Positions 26,175-35,138 of a stretch of 64,000 bases of DNA are shown here, piece by piece; position 1 is the first letter of the stretch; every line of letters begins with the position of its first letter. The DNA lies in NCBI RefSeq assembly GCF_009208565.1, contig NZ_WFLK01000002.1:62001-126000 (forward strand). Direction: 5' to 3'. The stretch is from Janthinobacterium aquaticum (GTDB taxonomy: Bacteria > Pseudomonadota > Gammaproteobacteria > Burkholderiales > Burkholderiaceae_D). A program made the translations under genes and the position numbers. The notes below the pieces were generated by a model that worked only from the letters and a program-made list of their open reading frames with translations, was not told where the DNA came from and ran no database searches.

Positions 26175-27659
26175 TTATCCCAGTAGTTGACGGAACATGC
26201 GCGTGGCCATCAGGCCGCTGGCGCTGTGGTGACCGGCCGGCGTCATCAGCGACTGCAGCATCGCCATGGCGGCCTCTTTGCTGCCGCGCGCTGCAATGCG
26301 CTGTTCGAGCTGGCGCAGTGCGCCATGGTCGTCGTCCTGATGGCGGCGGATAATGCCGCGCGGGCCATGCTGGCTGCGCGGCGCCTGCTGCAAGCCGAAG
26401 GTGTCGAGCGAGCGCTGGCGCGCGCGGTAGCTGAGCATGCGCGGCGCCGGTGCAGCCTGGCCATCGGCGGCTGGTGCTGCGGTAATCCAGTCCTTCAGCA
26501 CCTGTTGTTCATAGGCGCTGAAAACACCGAACATTTCTGCGCGTTCGCTCTGGATCAGGCGCCAGAAGCGGCTGTTTTCGGCCGGTTCGCCGCGCTGTAT
26601 CCAGCCGGCCTTTTCCAGTTCGCCCAGCATGGATGGAATCTGCTGCGGTGTGCTGAGCCAGTCGTTGATGCTGCGCCCTGCCACGCGGCAGTAGTCCGAG
26701 TGCATGTTCTGGCCGGCCACGGCCTTGGCGGCCAGGATGCGTACCAGTTCGGCCTGCAAATCAAAACCTTCGATCACGGAGGTGGTGCAGGCGCCCAGGT
26801 CGTTGAGGCGGTAGCCGTCCTGCACGCGGCGCATAAAGACCTCGGCGTCCAGCCCTTGCGGAACCAGTTGTTGCAGCGCCTGCACCGCCTTGCAGGCGTG
26901 GCCGGTGCTGCCATTGTCGACCGTCACATGCAGCGTGAAGTAATAGGGATCGCTGCCCAGTTCATTGAGTTCGTAAGCGGTGATCAGCAGATGCAGTGGC
27001 AGTTGCTCGTAGCCGAGATTGAAGCCGATAATTTCGGGCAGGAAGTGCTCGGCGTTGTAGGCCAGCGCCAGCTGGATCGCGCCTTGCACGAACTGCTCCT
27101 GCGGCAAATCCTGCCACTGGTCGCACTCTTCGCTGGCCAGCAGTTTTTTATACAGCACCACATGGTTTTTTTCCGGTACGCCATCGCCCAGCTCTTCCAG
27201 ATAGGTCTGGATCAGCGGGCGGAAGTCCGGGTCATTCCAGTGCGCCAGCAAACCGAACAGCCAGGCGCCGTCCACCAGCTTGGTCGGTGCCACGTTTTGC
27301 AGGAAATACAGCGCGTGCGACCGGTTGCTGAAGTAGCGGCGTGGCGCACCGTCGCGCCGTCCTTGCAGATAGGCGTGGTATTGCAGGCCGACGTCGTGCG
27401 CGCGTTGGTTCATCCAGTCCATCAGCGCGGCCTGGTTGTGCGGCATATCGGAGTGCAGCGCGCGTGCGTGGTCGAGTTGGCGGTCGAGATAAGCGCGCGC
27501 AGCGGCGCCGCTGTCGGCGTCCGGCGCGCCCTTGTTGAGCGCAAAATACAGGGCCCTGGCATCGTTCTGGGCGATCTGCGCCGCGCCGGGCAGGGCGGCG
27601 TTCAGTGCGGCATTGATCGGCAGGGCGTCGGCGAGGTTGGACATGGCAGAGAGTTCCAT
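26175..27659 (-). CDS. Heme-oxygenase-like iron-containing redox enzyme in the cyanophycin operon
   Basis: This 494-residue, all-helical protein resembles the 'iron-containing redox enzyme family' (heme-oxygenase-like diiron oxidase superfamily). Candidate metal ligands are Glu155/Glu156 in EELGDG, H166 in KNH, E218 in GYEQL, and H244, D248 and H254 in LHVTVDNGSTGHA. Such enzymes carry out oxidative chemistry on amino-acid-derived substrates, including N-oxygenation and C-C cleavage. The start is ATG 27659 or ATG 27644; neither has a good ribosome-binding site. It sits between cphA' and iaaA on the same strand, so a role on cyanophycin, Asp-Arg or arginine is suggested but unproven. Confidence 0.75.
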   Translation of the reverse strand: MELSAMSNLADALPINAALNAALPGAAQIAQNDARALYFALNKGAPDADSGAAARAYLDRQLDHARALHSDMPHNQAALMDWMNQRAHDVGLQYHAYLQGRRDGAPRRYFSNRSHALYFLQNVAPTKLVDGAWLFGLLAHWNDPDFRPLIQTYLEELGDGVPEKNHVVLYKKLLASEECDQWQDLPQEQFVQGAIQLALAYNAEHFLPEIIGFNLGYEQLPLHLLITAYELNELGSDPYYFTLHVTVDNGSTGHACKAVQALQQLVPQGLDAEVFMRRVQDGYRLNDLGACTTSVIEGFDLQAELVRILAAKAVAGQNMHSDYCRVAGRSINDWLSTPQQIPSMLGELEKAGWIQRGEPAENSRFWRLIQSERAEMFGVFSAYEQQVLKDWITAAPAADGQAAPAPRMLSYRARQRSLDTFGLQQAPRSQHGPRGIIRRHQDDDHGALRQLEQRIAARGSKEAAMAMLQSLMTPAGHHSASGLMATRMFRQLLG

Positions 27660-27688
27660 AATGAACGTTGATCACCGGTTCATTATGG
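27656..27688. promoter_or_regulatory. Perfect 11-bp inverted repeat over the start of the diiron enzyme gene
   Basis: CCATAATGAAC (27656-27666) and GTTCATTATGG (27678-27688) form a perfect inverted repeat separated by 11 bases; the left arm contains the start codon of the heme-oxygenase-like gene. The 22-bp centre-to-centre spacing, two helical turns, suits a dimeric DNA-binding protein. There is no T-run, so it does not read as a terminator. It may set separate control for the last two genes of the operon. Confidence 0.5.
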
Positions 27689-27777
27689 GTGGCGCCAGCA
27701 GGGCTACCAATCAGCTTTGCCCCTGTGTTCGTGTGGGACGGCTCTTACAACTGCTTACATCTGGTTGTCAGCGTCTG

Positions 27778-29565
27778 TCAGGCAGTCTGCAGCGTTTCGG
27801 CAGCAATGCGCTCGGCAATTTCCGGCATGTCCGGGCGTATCGCTTCGATCAGTTCCGACAGCGACGAGGCGCAGCCGAACACCATCACGTCGCCCGGTTC
27901 GCACATGGCCAGCCCGAAGCGGATCGCGCGGTGCACATCGAGCTTGCAGTGCAGCCTGCCATGCAGGGCGCCGCCTTCGCGCGCACCCTGCGCCAGCAGG
28001 CGCGCCGTGTCCCCCTGCTGGCGGCCGCGGTTTTCCGACTCGTAGATCACCAGATGGTCAAAGCCGGCCGCACAGACGGCGCCGATCTGGCGCAGGTCTT
28101 CGTCACGCCGGTCACCCGGCGCAGATACCACGCCGACCAGCTTGCCGGTGGCCAGATGGCGCGCCATGCCGGCCAGCGCCGTATAGGCGGCGCTGTTGTG
28201 GGCAAAGTCGAACACCACCGTGATGCCGGCCACGTCGATAATATTGGAGCGCATCGGATTGCTGCGCGCATCCGACACAAAACTGGCCAAGCCCGCCACG
28301 ATGGCGCTGCGCTTGACGCCGGCCGCCACCAGTGCGCTAGCTGCCGCCAGCGCATTGGCGATGTTGTAGCGTGCCGCGCCGGCCAGCGTCACGGGCAGCC
28401 GGTGCGCATCGCACAGGGCCAGGTGGCGCCTGCCATCGGCCAGCACCATGGTCTGTTCCTGCAGATACAACGCGCGTCCGCCGGCGGCCAGATGGCGCAC
28501 CAGTTCCGGGTTTTCGGCATCGAGCGAAAAGTAGAAGATTTCTACGTGCTCACGCGCCTGCCGGCCGATGGCCACACAATGTGCGTCTTCGGCATTGAGC
28601 ACCAGCACGCGCGCAGCCGTATTGGCCACCACCTGCTTGACGCGCGCCATGTCCTCGAGCGTCTCGACGCCATCCATGCCCAGATGATCGGCGCTGACAT
28701 TGAGCACCACCGCCACATCGCTGCGATCGAAACCCAGGCCGCGCTTGAGGATGCCGCCGCGCGCCTGTTCCAGCACTGCAAAGTCGACATCGGGCGAAGC
28801 CAGCACCTTGCGCGCCGACTGGTAGCCGGTGCAGTCGCCTTCGCTGACCATCTGGCCGTTGATGATCACCCCTTCGGTGGTCGTCATGCCGACGCGCGCG
28901 CCGGTGCCAGCAATGGCGTGGCCGATCAGGCGGGTGGTGGTGGTTTTGCCGTTGGTGCCGGTAATGGCAATCACGGGGATGCGCCCGTTGCCATTGCCGA
29001 ACAAGCTGTCAGGATTGGCATGGCCGGCTTGATCGCGTCGCACCCGCCGCTGCGCGCTGCCCCAGCCCAGTTGCAGCATGCGCGAGCCTTCTCTTTCCAG
29101 CAGCGGAATGCCGCGCTGCTGCGCGTCGGCCCGCAACTGGCGCACGGCGTCGCTTTCCGCATGGCGCTGCGCCAGCTGCTGAAAAGCGGCCAGGCGCGTG
29201 GCCGGGTCGGGAGCATGCCCGTCGGCCAGCGCTTGCAGCATCGCCAGTGCCGTGTCGAGCGCCGCTTCGGCCACCGGTTCGCAAGCATAGGCGCAAACGA
29301 GCTGATAGTGCCCGCCCTGACCGGTCAGCGCGCTGACCTGGCTGAACTCCACCGGCGAGCCGGCCAGGCGCTGCAGCGCCATGACCATCAGGCGCACGGT
29401 GTCGCCCAGGCTGGCGCCCAGCGGGGGCGAAGGCAGTACCTGTGCCAGCCGGTCCTGCATGGACTGTGTCAGCTGCCCATGATCGAGCGCCAGTACCGCC
29501 TGCATGCATGGCACGCTGGCGTGCAGGTTGGGGCCGCGCAGAAAGCGCAGTGATTCAAGCTTCAT
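27778..29565 (-). CDS. cphA': Cyanophycin synthetase-like protein CphA' (Mur-ligase domain, no ATP-grasp)
   Basis: The start is ATG 29565, with an AAGGA site just upstream and an 11-base overlap with the cphB stop; the product is 595 residues. It has the CphA N-terminal domain (LRGPNLHAS at about 9) and the Mur-ligase domain with P-loop AITGTNGKTTTT, but the roughly 240-residue ATP-grasp domain of CphA between these is missing: LGWGS is followed after about 30 residues by GNGRIPVIAITGTNGKT. It should therefore be unable to do both ligations itself. Proteins of this class could attach Arg or re-polymerise beta-Asp-Arg dipeptides as CphA2 does; the precise activity is inference. Confidence 0.88.
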   Translation of the reverse strand: MKLESLRFLRGPNLHASVPCMQAVLALDHGQLTQSMQDRLAQVLPSPPLGASLGDTVRLMVMALQRLAGSPVEFSQVSALTGQGGHYQLVCAYACEPVAEAALDTALAMLQALADGHAPDPATRLAAFQQLAQRHAESDAVRQLRADAQQRGIPLLEREGSRMLQLGWGSAQRRVRRDQAGHANPDSLFGNGNGRIPVIAITGTNGKTTTTRLIGHAIAGTGARVGMTTTEGVIINGQMVSEGDCTGYQSARKVLASPDVDFAVLEQARGGILKRGLGFDRSDVAVVLNVSADHLGMDGVETLEDMARVKQVVANTAARVLVLNAEDAHCVAIGRQAREHVEIFYFSLDAENPELVRHLAAGGRALYLQEQTMVLADGRRHLALCDAHRLPVTLAGAARYNIANALAAASALVAAGVKRSAIVAGLASFVSDARSNPMRSNIIDVAGITVVFDFAHNSAAYTALAGMARHLATGKLVGVVSAPGDRRDEDLRQIGAVCAAGFDHLVIYESENRGRQQGDTARLLAQGAREGGALHGRLHCKLDVHRAIRFGLAMCEPGDVMVFGCASSLSELIEAIRPDMPEIAERIAAETLQTA

Positions 29566-30448
29566 GGCGGTCCTTGTGGTCTGCTTTGTGGTCTGCTTCA
29601 TGATCCGCGATGGCACGGGTCACCGTGTTCAGGAAGGGCAGCAAAGCGGCTGGCACATTGCTCGCGCCGGCGCTGTAGTGGGTGCCGGGTGGCAGCAGGT
29701 GCAGGCGCACGTCGACCAGTTGCGGGCAGTCGCCACTGGACACATCGGCCATGGTGGAAAACATGGCGTGGCCGTCCAGCACCGTGACTGCGCCCTGACC
29801 GCATACTTCGATGCCGGCGCCGCGCTTGACGATCAGCGCCGTGTCTTCATCAATGCCCACACCGAGCAGATACGGGTTTTGCGCCACCACCGTCAGCAGG
29901 CGCGCCAGCCGGTGGCGCTCCGAGAAATGCTGGTCGATCACCACGCCGTGCAGCAGGCCGAGGCCCGCGCCCAGGCTGACCGTGCCTTTTTCCGGCTGCA
30001 GCCCGGCCCGGCCGGTGGCCAGCATATGGCCCGACATGGCCGAGGCGCCGGCGCTGGTGCCGGCAATGCAGGCGCCGCGCTGTACATAGGCGGAGTGAAT
30101 GGCGGCATCGAACGGCGTGCCGCCGATATTGGCCAGCAGCCGCTTCTGGTCGCCGCCGGTAAAGAAGATGCCGTCGGCAGCTGCCAGTTTGTCCAGGATG
30201 GCGCTGTTGCTGGTGTCGAGGCGCGAGTTCATTTCAAGGTGGACGCGGTTTTCCACGCCCAGTGTGCCGAACGCTTGGTCGTACATCGCCCACATGTCGT
30301 CGGGCACGCGGCTGGCGGCCGAGATGACGACGATATTGGCGTCGCTGCCGCCGCTCAAGTCGATAAAGCGCTGCAGGATGGTCATGTCCTCGCTGCGGTC
30401 TTCGTGGCCGCCGATGATCATCAGGTGGCCTTGTTTTGCTGCGCTCAT
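29555..30448 (-). CDS. cphB: Cyanophycinase CphB
   Basis: This 297-residue peptidase-S51-type protein has the MIIGGHEDR N-terminal block, FFTGGDQ, and the nucleophile elbow GTSAGAS with Ser132. CphB is an exopeptidase that cuts cyanophycin into beta-Asp-Arg dipeptides. ATG 30448 overlaps the preceding methyltransferase stop (ATGA), and the 3' end overlaps cphA'. A short His/Asp/Lys-rich tail ends the protein. Assignment is firm. Confidence 0.95.
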   Translation of the reverse strand: MSAAKQGHLMIIGGHEDRSEDMTILQRFIDLSGGSDANIVVISAASRVPDDMWAMYDQAFGTLGVENRVHLEMNSRLDTSNSAILDKLAAADGIFFTGGDQKRLLANIGGTPFDAAIHSAYVQRGACIAGTSAGASAMSGHMLATGRAGLQPEKGTVSLGAGLGLLHGVVIDQHFSERHRLARLLTVVAQNPYLLGVGIDEDTALIVKRGAGIEVCGQGAVTVLDGHAMFSTMADVSSGDCPQLVDVRLHLLPPGTHYSAGASNVPAALLPFLNTVTRAIADHEADHKADHKDRHEA

Positions 30449-31404
30449 GAATGTCCTTGTTCGGGTAAGTGTGGTCTTGATGTAGCCTGTAGCGCGACGG
30501 CGGCAATGCGTTCGGTCGACGCGCGGGCATGGGCTTCGCGGCCCAGTTCACCGCCAAATACGTCGGGATCGATTTCGCGGTAATGCCAGTTGAAGCGCGC
30601 CGCCGGCAGCAACTGCTGCAGGCGTGAGTAAAACGGATCGCGGCCATCGACGATGGCCACGCAGGTGTAGAGCAGCAGCGTGCCGCCGGCAGCAAGGCGC
30701 TCGACTGCGCTGGCCACGATGGCCAGCGACAGGCCTTCACCGAGTTCGCCGCCGCCGTGGCAGTAGGTGCGCTGGTCCGTGTCGAGCATGAACGGCGGGT
30801 TGGCGGCGATCACGTCGAACTGGCCGGCCAGGCCGCGCAGCAGGTCGCTGTGCGCCAGGCGCACCTGGCCGGCGCCAGCCAGTTCGGCGTTGACGGCCGC
30901 CAGCGCCAGCGCTTTCGGGTTGATGTCGACGCCCCAGACTTCGGCATGCGGCAGATACTGCGCCAGCAGCACGGCGCCCGGGCCTGCGCCACAGCCGATA
31001 TCGACCGCGCGCCTGGCGCGCAGGCGCGTCTCGTCATCGATTCCCGTCTGCAGCAGCTGCCCGTAGCGGTAGGTGTCGGGGCCGAAAAAAACGGCGTCGC
31101 TCTGGCTGGTCGGGAAACCGGAGTGAAAAAACAGCTTGCCATCGAGCGTGGCGGCGCGCAGGGCGCTTTTGTAGCCCAGCGCATGCGCGTCCAGTATGCC
31201 GGCCTCGCGCATCAGCGCCATGATGTGCGGCGCCAGCAGGCCTTGGGCAAAAGGCCGGTTCCAGCCGAAGACACCGCGCAGATCGCGCGCCAGCTCATTG
31301 CCTTCGCGGTCATTGACGCGCCGGTGGCTCGGCGGCGAAATGGCCGTAAACGCATAGCCGGCCTCGCGCAGCGCCACGCCCAGCTTGAGCAGCGCGGTAT
31401 TCAT
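30445..31404 (-). CDS. Class I SAM-dependent methyltransferase in the cyanophycin operon (NPPF motif)
   Basis: The start ATG 31404 overlaps the cphA stop (31401-31403); the product is 319 residues. Motif I VDIGCGAGPG (about 133-142), an acidic GVD at the end of beta-2 and the NPPF motif at 202-205 place it with PrmC/PrmB/RsmC-type enzymes that methylate amide or exocyclic amino nitrogens. The N-terminal 120 residues look like a substrate-recognition domain. It lies between cphA and cphB with overlaps on both sides, so it is translationally coupled to cyanophycin enzymes. Possible targets include CphA itself, the polymer's arginine side chains, or an unrelated rRNA/protein. Confidence 0.8.
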   Translation of the reverse strand: MNTALLKLGVALREAGYAFTAISPPSHRRVNDREGNELARDLRGVFGWNRPFAQGLLAPHIMALMREAGILDAHALGYKSALRAATLDGKLFFHSGFPTSQSDAVFFGPDTYRYGQLLQTGIDDETRLRARRAVDIGCGAGPGAVLLAQYLPHAEVWGVDINPKALALAAVNAELAGAGQVRLAHSDLLRGLAGQFDVIAANPPFMLDTDQRTYCHGGGELGEGLSLAIVASAVERLAAGGTLLLYTCVAIVDGRDPFYSRLQQLLPAARFNWHYREIDPDVFGGELGREAHARASTERIAAVALQATSRPHLPEQGHS

Positions 31405-34043
31405 GGCGCCAGCACCATGGTGTTCGATTGCTCGGCGATCTGCTGCGCACCGGCCGGATCGTTGACGCCAATCGCCGCCACCAGGTCGGCCAGCGACGAG
31501 GCGCACGAGAATACCAGCACGTCGCCGGGGCGGCAGCGTGCAATGGCCTGGTCGAGCGCAGCGCGCGGTGCGTCGATCTGGCCCCACAGGGTGCAGCGCG
31601 AGGCTGCATCGGCAATGCCGCCCGTGATCAGCGCGCCGGTGGCGCCGGCAGCGCGCCCGCGCCTGGCCGATTCATACACAAGCAGTTCGTCAAAGTGGGC
31701 TGCGCAAGCCGCGCCGATGGCCTGCAGATCGGCGTCGCGGCGGTCGCCGGGCGCCGTTACCACGCCGATCAGTTTGCCGCTTTCGCCGGCCAGCGAGCGC
31801 GCCGCGCTGCCCAGCGCGCTGTAAGCGGCCGGGTTGTGTGCATAGTCGACGATCAGGGTGAGGTTGTCGCGCAGCTGGAACACATTGGTGCGCAGCGGAT
31901 TGGTCTGGCTATCCGAGACAAAGCTGCGCAGCGATGCGGCAATCTGCTCAAGCGCAAAGCCGCTGGCCAGCAGCGCTGCGGCTGCAGCGAGTGCATTGGC
32001 GATGTTGTAGCGCGCATGGCCGCCCAGCGAGGAGGGCATTTCAAGCGCCGCCAGCAGGGCGTGGCGGCGCGTGCCATCGGCAATAATCAGCTTGCCATCC
32101 TGCAAGTAGGCGCCGCGCCCGCCATGCTCGAGATGGCGCAGCAGTACCGGGGCGTCGGCGTCGAGCGAAAAATACAGCAGTTCCACGCCGTCTTTCAGCA
32201 TGCTGTCCATGGTCACGCAATACGGATCGCTGGCGTTCAATACCACCGCGCGCGAAGCGCTTTCCGCCACCACGGCCTTGACGCGTGCCAGGTCGCCGAT
32301 ATTGTCGATGCCATCCATGCCCAGGTGGTCGGCTGCCACATTGAGCACCACGGCCACATCGCATTGATCGAACGCCAGGCCACGCTTGAGGATGCCGCCG
32401 CGCGCCGTTTCCAGTACCGCAAAATCGACTTCGGGCGCCGTCAGCACGGTGCGCGCCGACCAGTAGCCGGCGCAGTCGCCCTTCAGGATGCGCTCGCCAT
32501 TGATAAAGATGCCTTCGGTGGTGGTCACGCCGGTACCCAGGCCAGCCTCGCGCGCCGCATGCGCCAGCATCAAACAGGTAGTGGTCTTGCCGTTGGTGCC
32601 GGTAACGGCAATCACGGGAATGCGGCCGTCGCCGTGCGGGTACATGGCTTCGACAATTGCGCCGCCAGCGTCACGCGGCTGGCCGGCGCTCGGATACTGA
32701 TGCATGCGGATGCCCGGTGCAGCATTGACTTCGATCACGCCGCCGCCCTGGGCGCGCAGCGGCCTGGCGATATCCTGGCAGATCACGTCGATGCCGGCCA
32801 CGTCCAGGCCTACCTTGCGCGCAGCGCGCACGCACATCGAGCGCGTCTCGGCCGGCAGCAGGTCGGTCACGTCTTCGGCCGTGCCGCCGCTTGACAGGTT
32901 GGCGTTACCGCGCAGGACGACGGTGGCGCCGGCAGGTGCAACGCTGTCGGCCTCGTAACCCTGTTCGCGCAGCAGCAGCACGGCGCTGTCGTCGAGCGCG
33001 ATACGGGTCAGGATATTGGTGTGGCCGACGCCGCGCGCCGGATTGCGGTTTTCTTCCGCCACCAGTTCGGCAATCGTGCGTACGCCGTCACCGATGACTT
33101 GTGGCGGACGGCGCAGGGCGGCGGCCGCCACCTTGTTGCCGGTCACCAGCACGCGGTAATCGTGGCCCTGCAGGAAGCGCTCGACAATCACATGGCGGCT
33201 GTGGCGGCGCGCCAGCTCGTAGGCGGTGGCGATTTCTTCAGCAGTGGTGCAGCGCACGGTCACGCCCTTGCCGTGGTTGGCGTCCAGCGGCTTGATGGTG
33301 ACCGGTTTGGTCAGGCCAGCGGCCACCGATTGCGCCTGCGCCAGCGAGGTGACGGTAGCGCCGCCCGGCACGGGAATGCCGGCTTCGGCCAGCAGCGTCT
33401 TGGTCAATTGCTTGTCGCTGGCAATGCGTACCGACAGGTTGCCGCAGTCGCCGGTAATGGTGGCCTGCAGGCGCTTCTGGCGCGAGCCCCAGCCCAGCTG
33501 GAACAGGTTCGAGTCTTCCGACAGCCGCGTGGCCGGTATGCCGCGCAGCCGCGCGGCGGCAATCACGGCGGCGGTGCTGGTGCCGATGGTGCGCTGCTCA
33601 ACCAGTTCGCGCAGCGTCGCCAAAGGTGCTGCCAGTTCAAACGCTTCCCGGCGCAGCAGCGCGCCGACCATCTCGACTGCCACCGGCAGCGCTTCGCTGG
33701 CCAGCTGTTCCAAACTATAGCCGCTGACCAGCCGATACTGCGCCGGCTGCCCTCGCACGGGGCGGCTGAGGCAGCCCTGTGCCGGTGCGCCGGCCATGGC
33801 CTGCAATTCGCGCAGCGCCAGTTCCAGTGCGTGGCCGAGCGCAAAGTCGCCGCCATCGCGCTGGTGCGAGGCAGCGCCCTGTTCCTGCAAACCGGGCAGC
33901 CGTGCGCACAGCGCTTCATACAGTTGTGCGATGTCGTCGCCGCCGTGTCCCTGTTCCGGCGCCAGGTCGATCACTGCCATCAGGGCAGGAGACCGGGCGT
34001 ACAGGTTGGGCCCGCGCAGCAGGCGTTTTTCGATGATATGCAT
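31401..34043 (-). CDS. cphA: Cyanophycin synthetase CphA
   Basis: This 880-residue enzyme has the three CphA domains in order: the N-terminal domain with LLRGPNLYARSPAL, an ATP-grasp domain (about 215-470, including SDKQLTKTLLAEAGIPVPGG and FLQGHDYRVLVTGNKV), and a Mur-ligase domain with P-loop AVTGTNGKTTT (about 480-490). It builds multi-L-arginyl-poly-L-aspartate by adding Asp to the backbone and Arg to the side chain at the expense of ATP. It is the first gene of the operon running leftwards to iaaA. Length and all nucleotide-binding motifs are standard. Confidence 0.97.
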   Translation of the reverse strand: MHIIEKRLLRGPNLYARSPALMAVIDLAPEQGHGGDDIAQLYEALCARLPGLQEQGAASHQRDGGDFALGHALELALRELQAMAGAPAQGCLSRPVRGQPAQYRLVSGYSLEQLASEALPVAVEMVGALLRREAFELAAPLATLRELVEQRTIGTSTAAVIAAARLRGIPATRLSEDSNLFQLGWGSRQKRLQATITGDCGNLSVRIASDKQLTKTLLAEAGIPVPGGATVTSLAQAQSVAAGLTKPVTIKPLDANHGKGVTVRCTTAEEIATAYELARRHSRHVIVERFLQGHDYRVLVTGNKVAAAALRRPPQVIGDGVRTIAELVAEENRNPARGVGHTNILTRIALDDSAVLLLREQGYEADSVAPAGATVVLRGNANLSSGGTAEDVTDLLPAETRSMCVRAARKVGLDVAGIDVICQDIARPLRAQGGGVIEVNAAPGIRMHQYPSAGQPRDAGGAIVEAMYPHGDGRIPVIAVTGTNGKTTTCLMLAHAAREAGLGTGVTTTEGIFINGERILKGDCAGYWSARTVLTAPEVDFAVLETARGGILKRGLAFDQCDVAVVLNVAADHLGMDGIDNIGDLARVKAVVAESASRAVVLNASDPYCVTMDSMLKDGVELLYFSLDADAPVLLRHLEHGGRGAYLQDGKLIIADGTRRHALLAALEMPSSLGGHARYNIANALAAAAALLASGFALEQIAASLRSFVSDSQTNPLRTNVFQLRDNLTLIVDYAHNPAAYSALGSAARSLAGESGKLIGVVTAPGDRRDADLQAIGAACAAHFDELLVYESARRGRAAGATGALITGGIADAASRCTLWGQIDAPRAALDQAIARCRPGDVLVFSCASSLADLVAAIGVNDPAGAQQIAEQSNTMVLAP

Positions 34044-34418
34044 TTTCTTGTCCAGGCAGACTGATCAGTATTTCCGGCGCGGTCGCGCACGGAGAGTGGG
34101 GCGAACACGGTGTGTTCGTGATGATCTGATTATCAATGTTGCTGATGACCTGACCAGTCGGCCACACCCTTGCCTGGACGTAAGAAAATGACTACAGGGG
34201 GCGATACGGTGGGGCGAGGGTCAGTCGCTTATGTGCAGAAACGTACGATATAGCGCGCAATTGATGTGTAACATCGAATCAGTTCTTCAACTTTGCTTGA
34301 TGAACACAGGTATTTGATCGTTTCCCTAAAGCTTCATCAATTGACAGAAATGTTTCATTGTTGAATCCACCTGCTCGGAGAACTTTCTTTTCAACATCAA
34401 CTTAAATTGGAAGACTAT
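34044..34418. promoter_or_regulatory. Divergent 375-bp control region of the cyanophycin operon and an oxidoreductase gene
   Basis: This spacer carries a perfect palindrome CGAACAC-GGT-GTGTTCG at 34102-34118, about 60 bp upstream of cphA. On the minus strand just upstream of it is a GATAAT -10-like element with TGGTCA 16 bases further upstream, a weak promoter that would place the palindrome near the transcript start, where a repressor could act. On the plus strand TTGACA occurs at 34341-34346 upstream of the oxidoreductase gene, without a convincing -10 at 17 bp. The region is visibly AT-richer than its surroundings. No ORF in it looks coding. Confidence 0.4.
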
Positions 34419-35138
34419 ATGAACGTAGGAATCATTGGTGCCGGTCATATCGGCAGCGCCCTTGCAGTGCGACTGGTCAGTCTGGGACATTCGGTCTATA
34501 TCGCCAACTCGCGCGGGCCGGAAACGCTGAAAGACGTGGCGCAAAAAACTGGCGCGAAGGCAGTGACGGCGCAGGAAGCTGCCCGTCATGGCGAAATAAT
34601 CGTGGTCACCATTCCGCTCAAGAATATTCCCGACCTGCCCAAGGACCTGTTCGTCGATGTTCCCGCCGACGTGCCGGTCATCGACACGAGCAACTATTAT
34701 CCGATTTTGCGCGATGGCCATATGCCGGAGCTGGAAACCGGTGATCTCACGGAAAGCGAGTGGGTGCAGCAGCATCTGGGCCGCCCGCTGATCAAGGTAT
34801 TCAACAATATTTTTGCTGAGCATATCGTGACCAAGGGTGTAGCCAAGGGTACCGCTGGCCGTATTGCATTGCCGGTAGCCGGCGATGACGCGCCAGCCAA
34901 GCAAAAAGTGATGGCGCTGGTCGATGAACTGGGTTTTGATCCGGTCGATAACGGCGGCCTGCATCAGTCCTGGCGGCAGCAGCCTGGTACGCCATGTTAT
35001 GGCGCCGATCTGCCGGCCGACAAACTGCGCGAGCTGTTCAACCAGATGGGAACACAACGCAGCGAAGCACAACACGCCGAGTACCTGGCCAATCACGCCA
35101 GGCTGGAACGTGACATGGCGCAAAAAGGCGAAAACTGA
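34419..35138 (+). CDS. NADPH-dependent F420-reductase-like NAD(P)-binding oxidoreductase
   Basis: The start ATG 34419 is preceded by GGAAG at 34409-34413, giving 239 residues. The N-terminus is a Rossmann fold (MNVGIIGAGHIGSALAVRL, then SRGPETL, the NADP 2'-phosphate-binding pattern), and the rest resembles the NpdG/F420-dependent NADP reductase and FNO-like family used in many non-F420 bacteria as generic NADP oxidoreductases. The blocks DTSNYYPILRDG and KVFNNIFAEHI are family-typical. The substrate is unknown. It stands alone, divergent from cphA. Confidence 0.8.
   Translation: MNVGIIGAGHIGSALAVRLVSLGHSVYIANSRGPETLKDVAQKTGAKAVTAQEAARHGEIIVVTIPLKNIPDLPKDLFVDVPADVPVIDTSNYYPILRDGHMPELETGDLTESEWVQQHLGRPLIKVFNNIFAEHIVTKGVAKGTAGRIALPVAGDDAPAKQKVMALVDELGFDPVDNGGLHQSWRQQPGTPCYGADLPADKLRELFNQMGTQRSEAQHAEYLANHARLERDMAQKGEN

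Noticed and set aside
27532..29553. 673-residue plus-strand frame across cphA' and the diiron gene
   Set aside because: Shadow frame, low complexity, overlaps two well-supported genes on the other strand.
31405..31587. Upstream extension of the operon methyltransferase
   Set aside because: The extension is antisense-like sequence inside cphA; ATG 31404 overlaps the cphA stop as expected for coupling.
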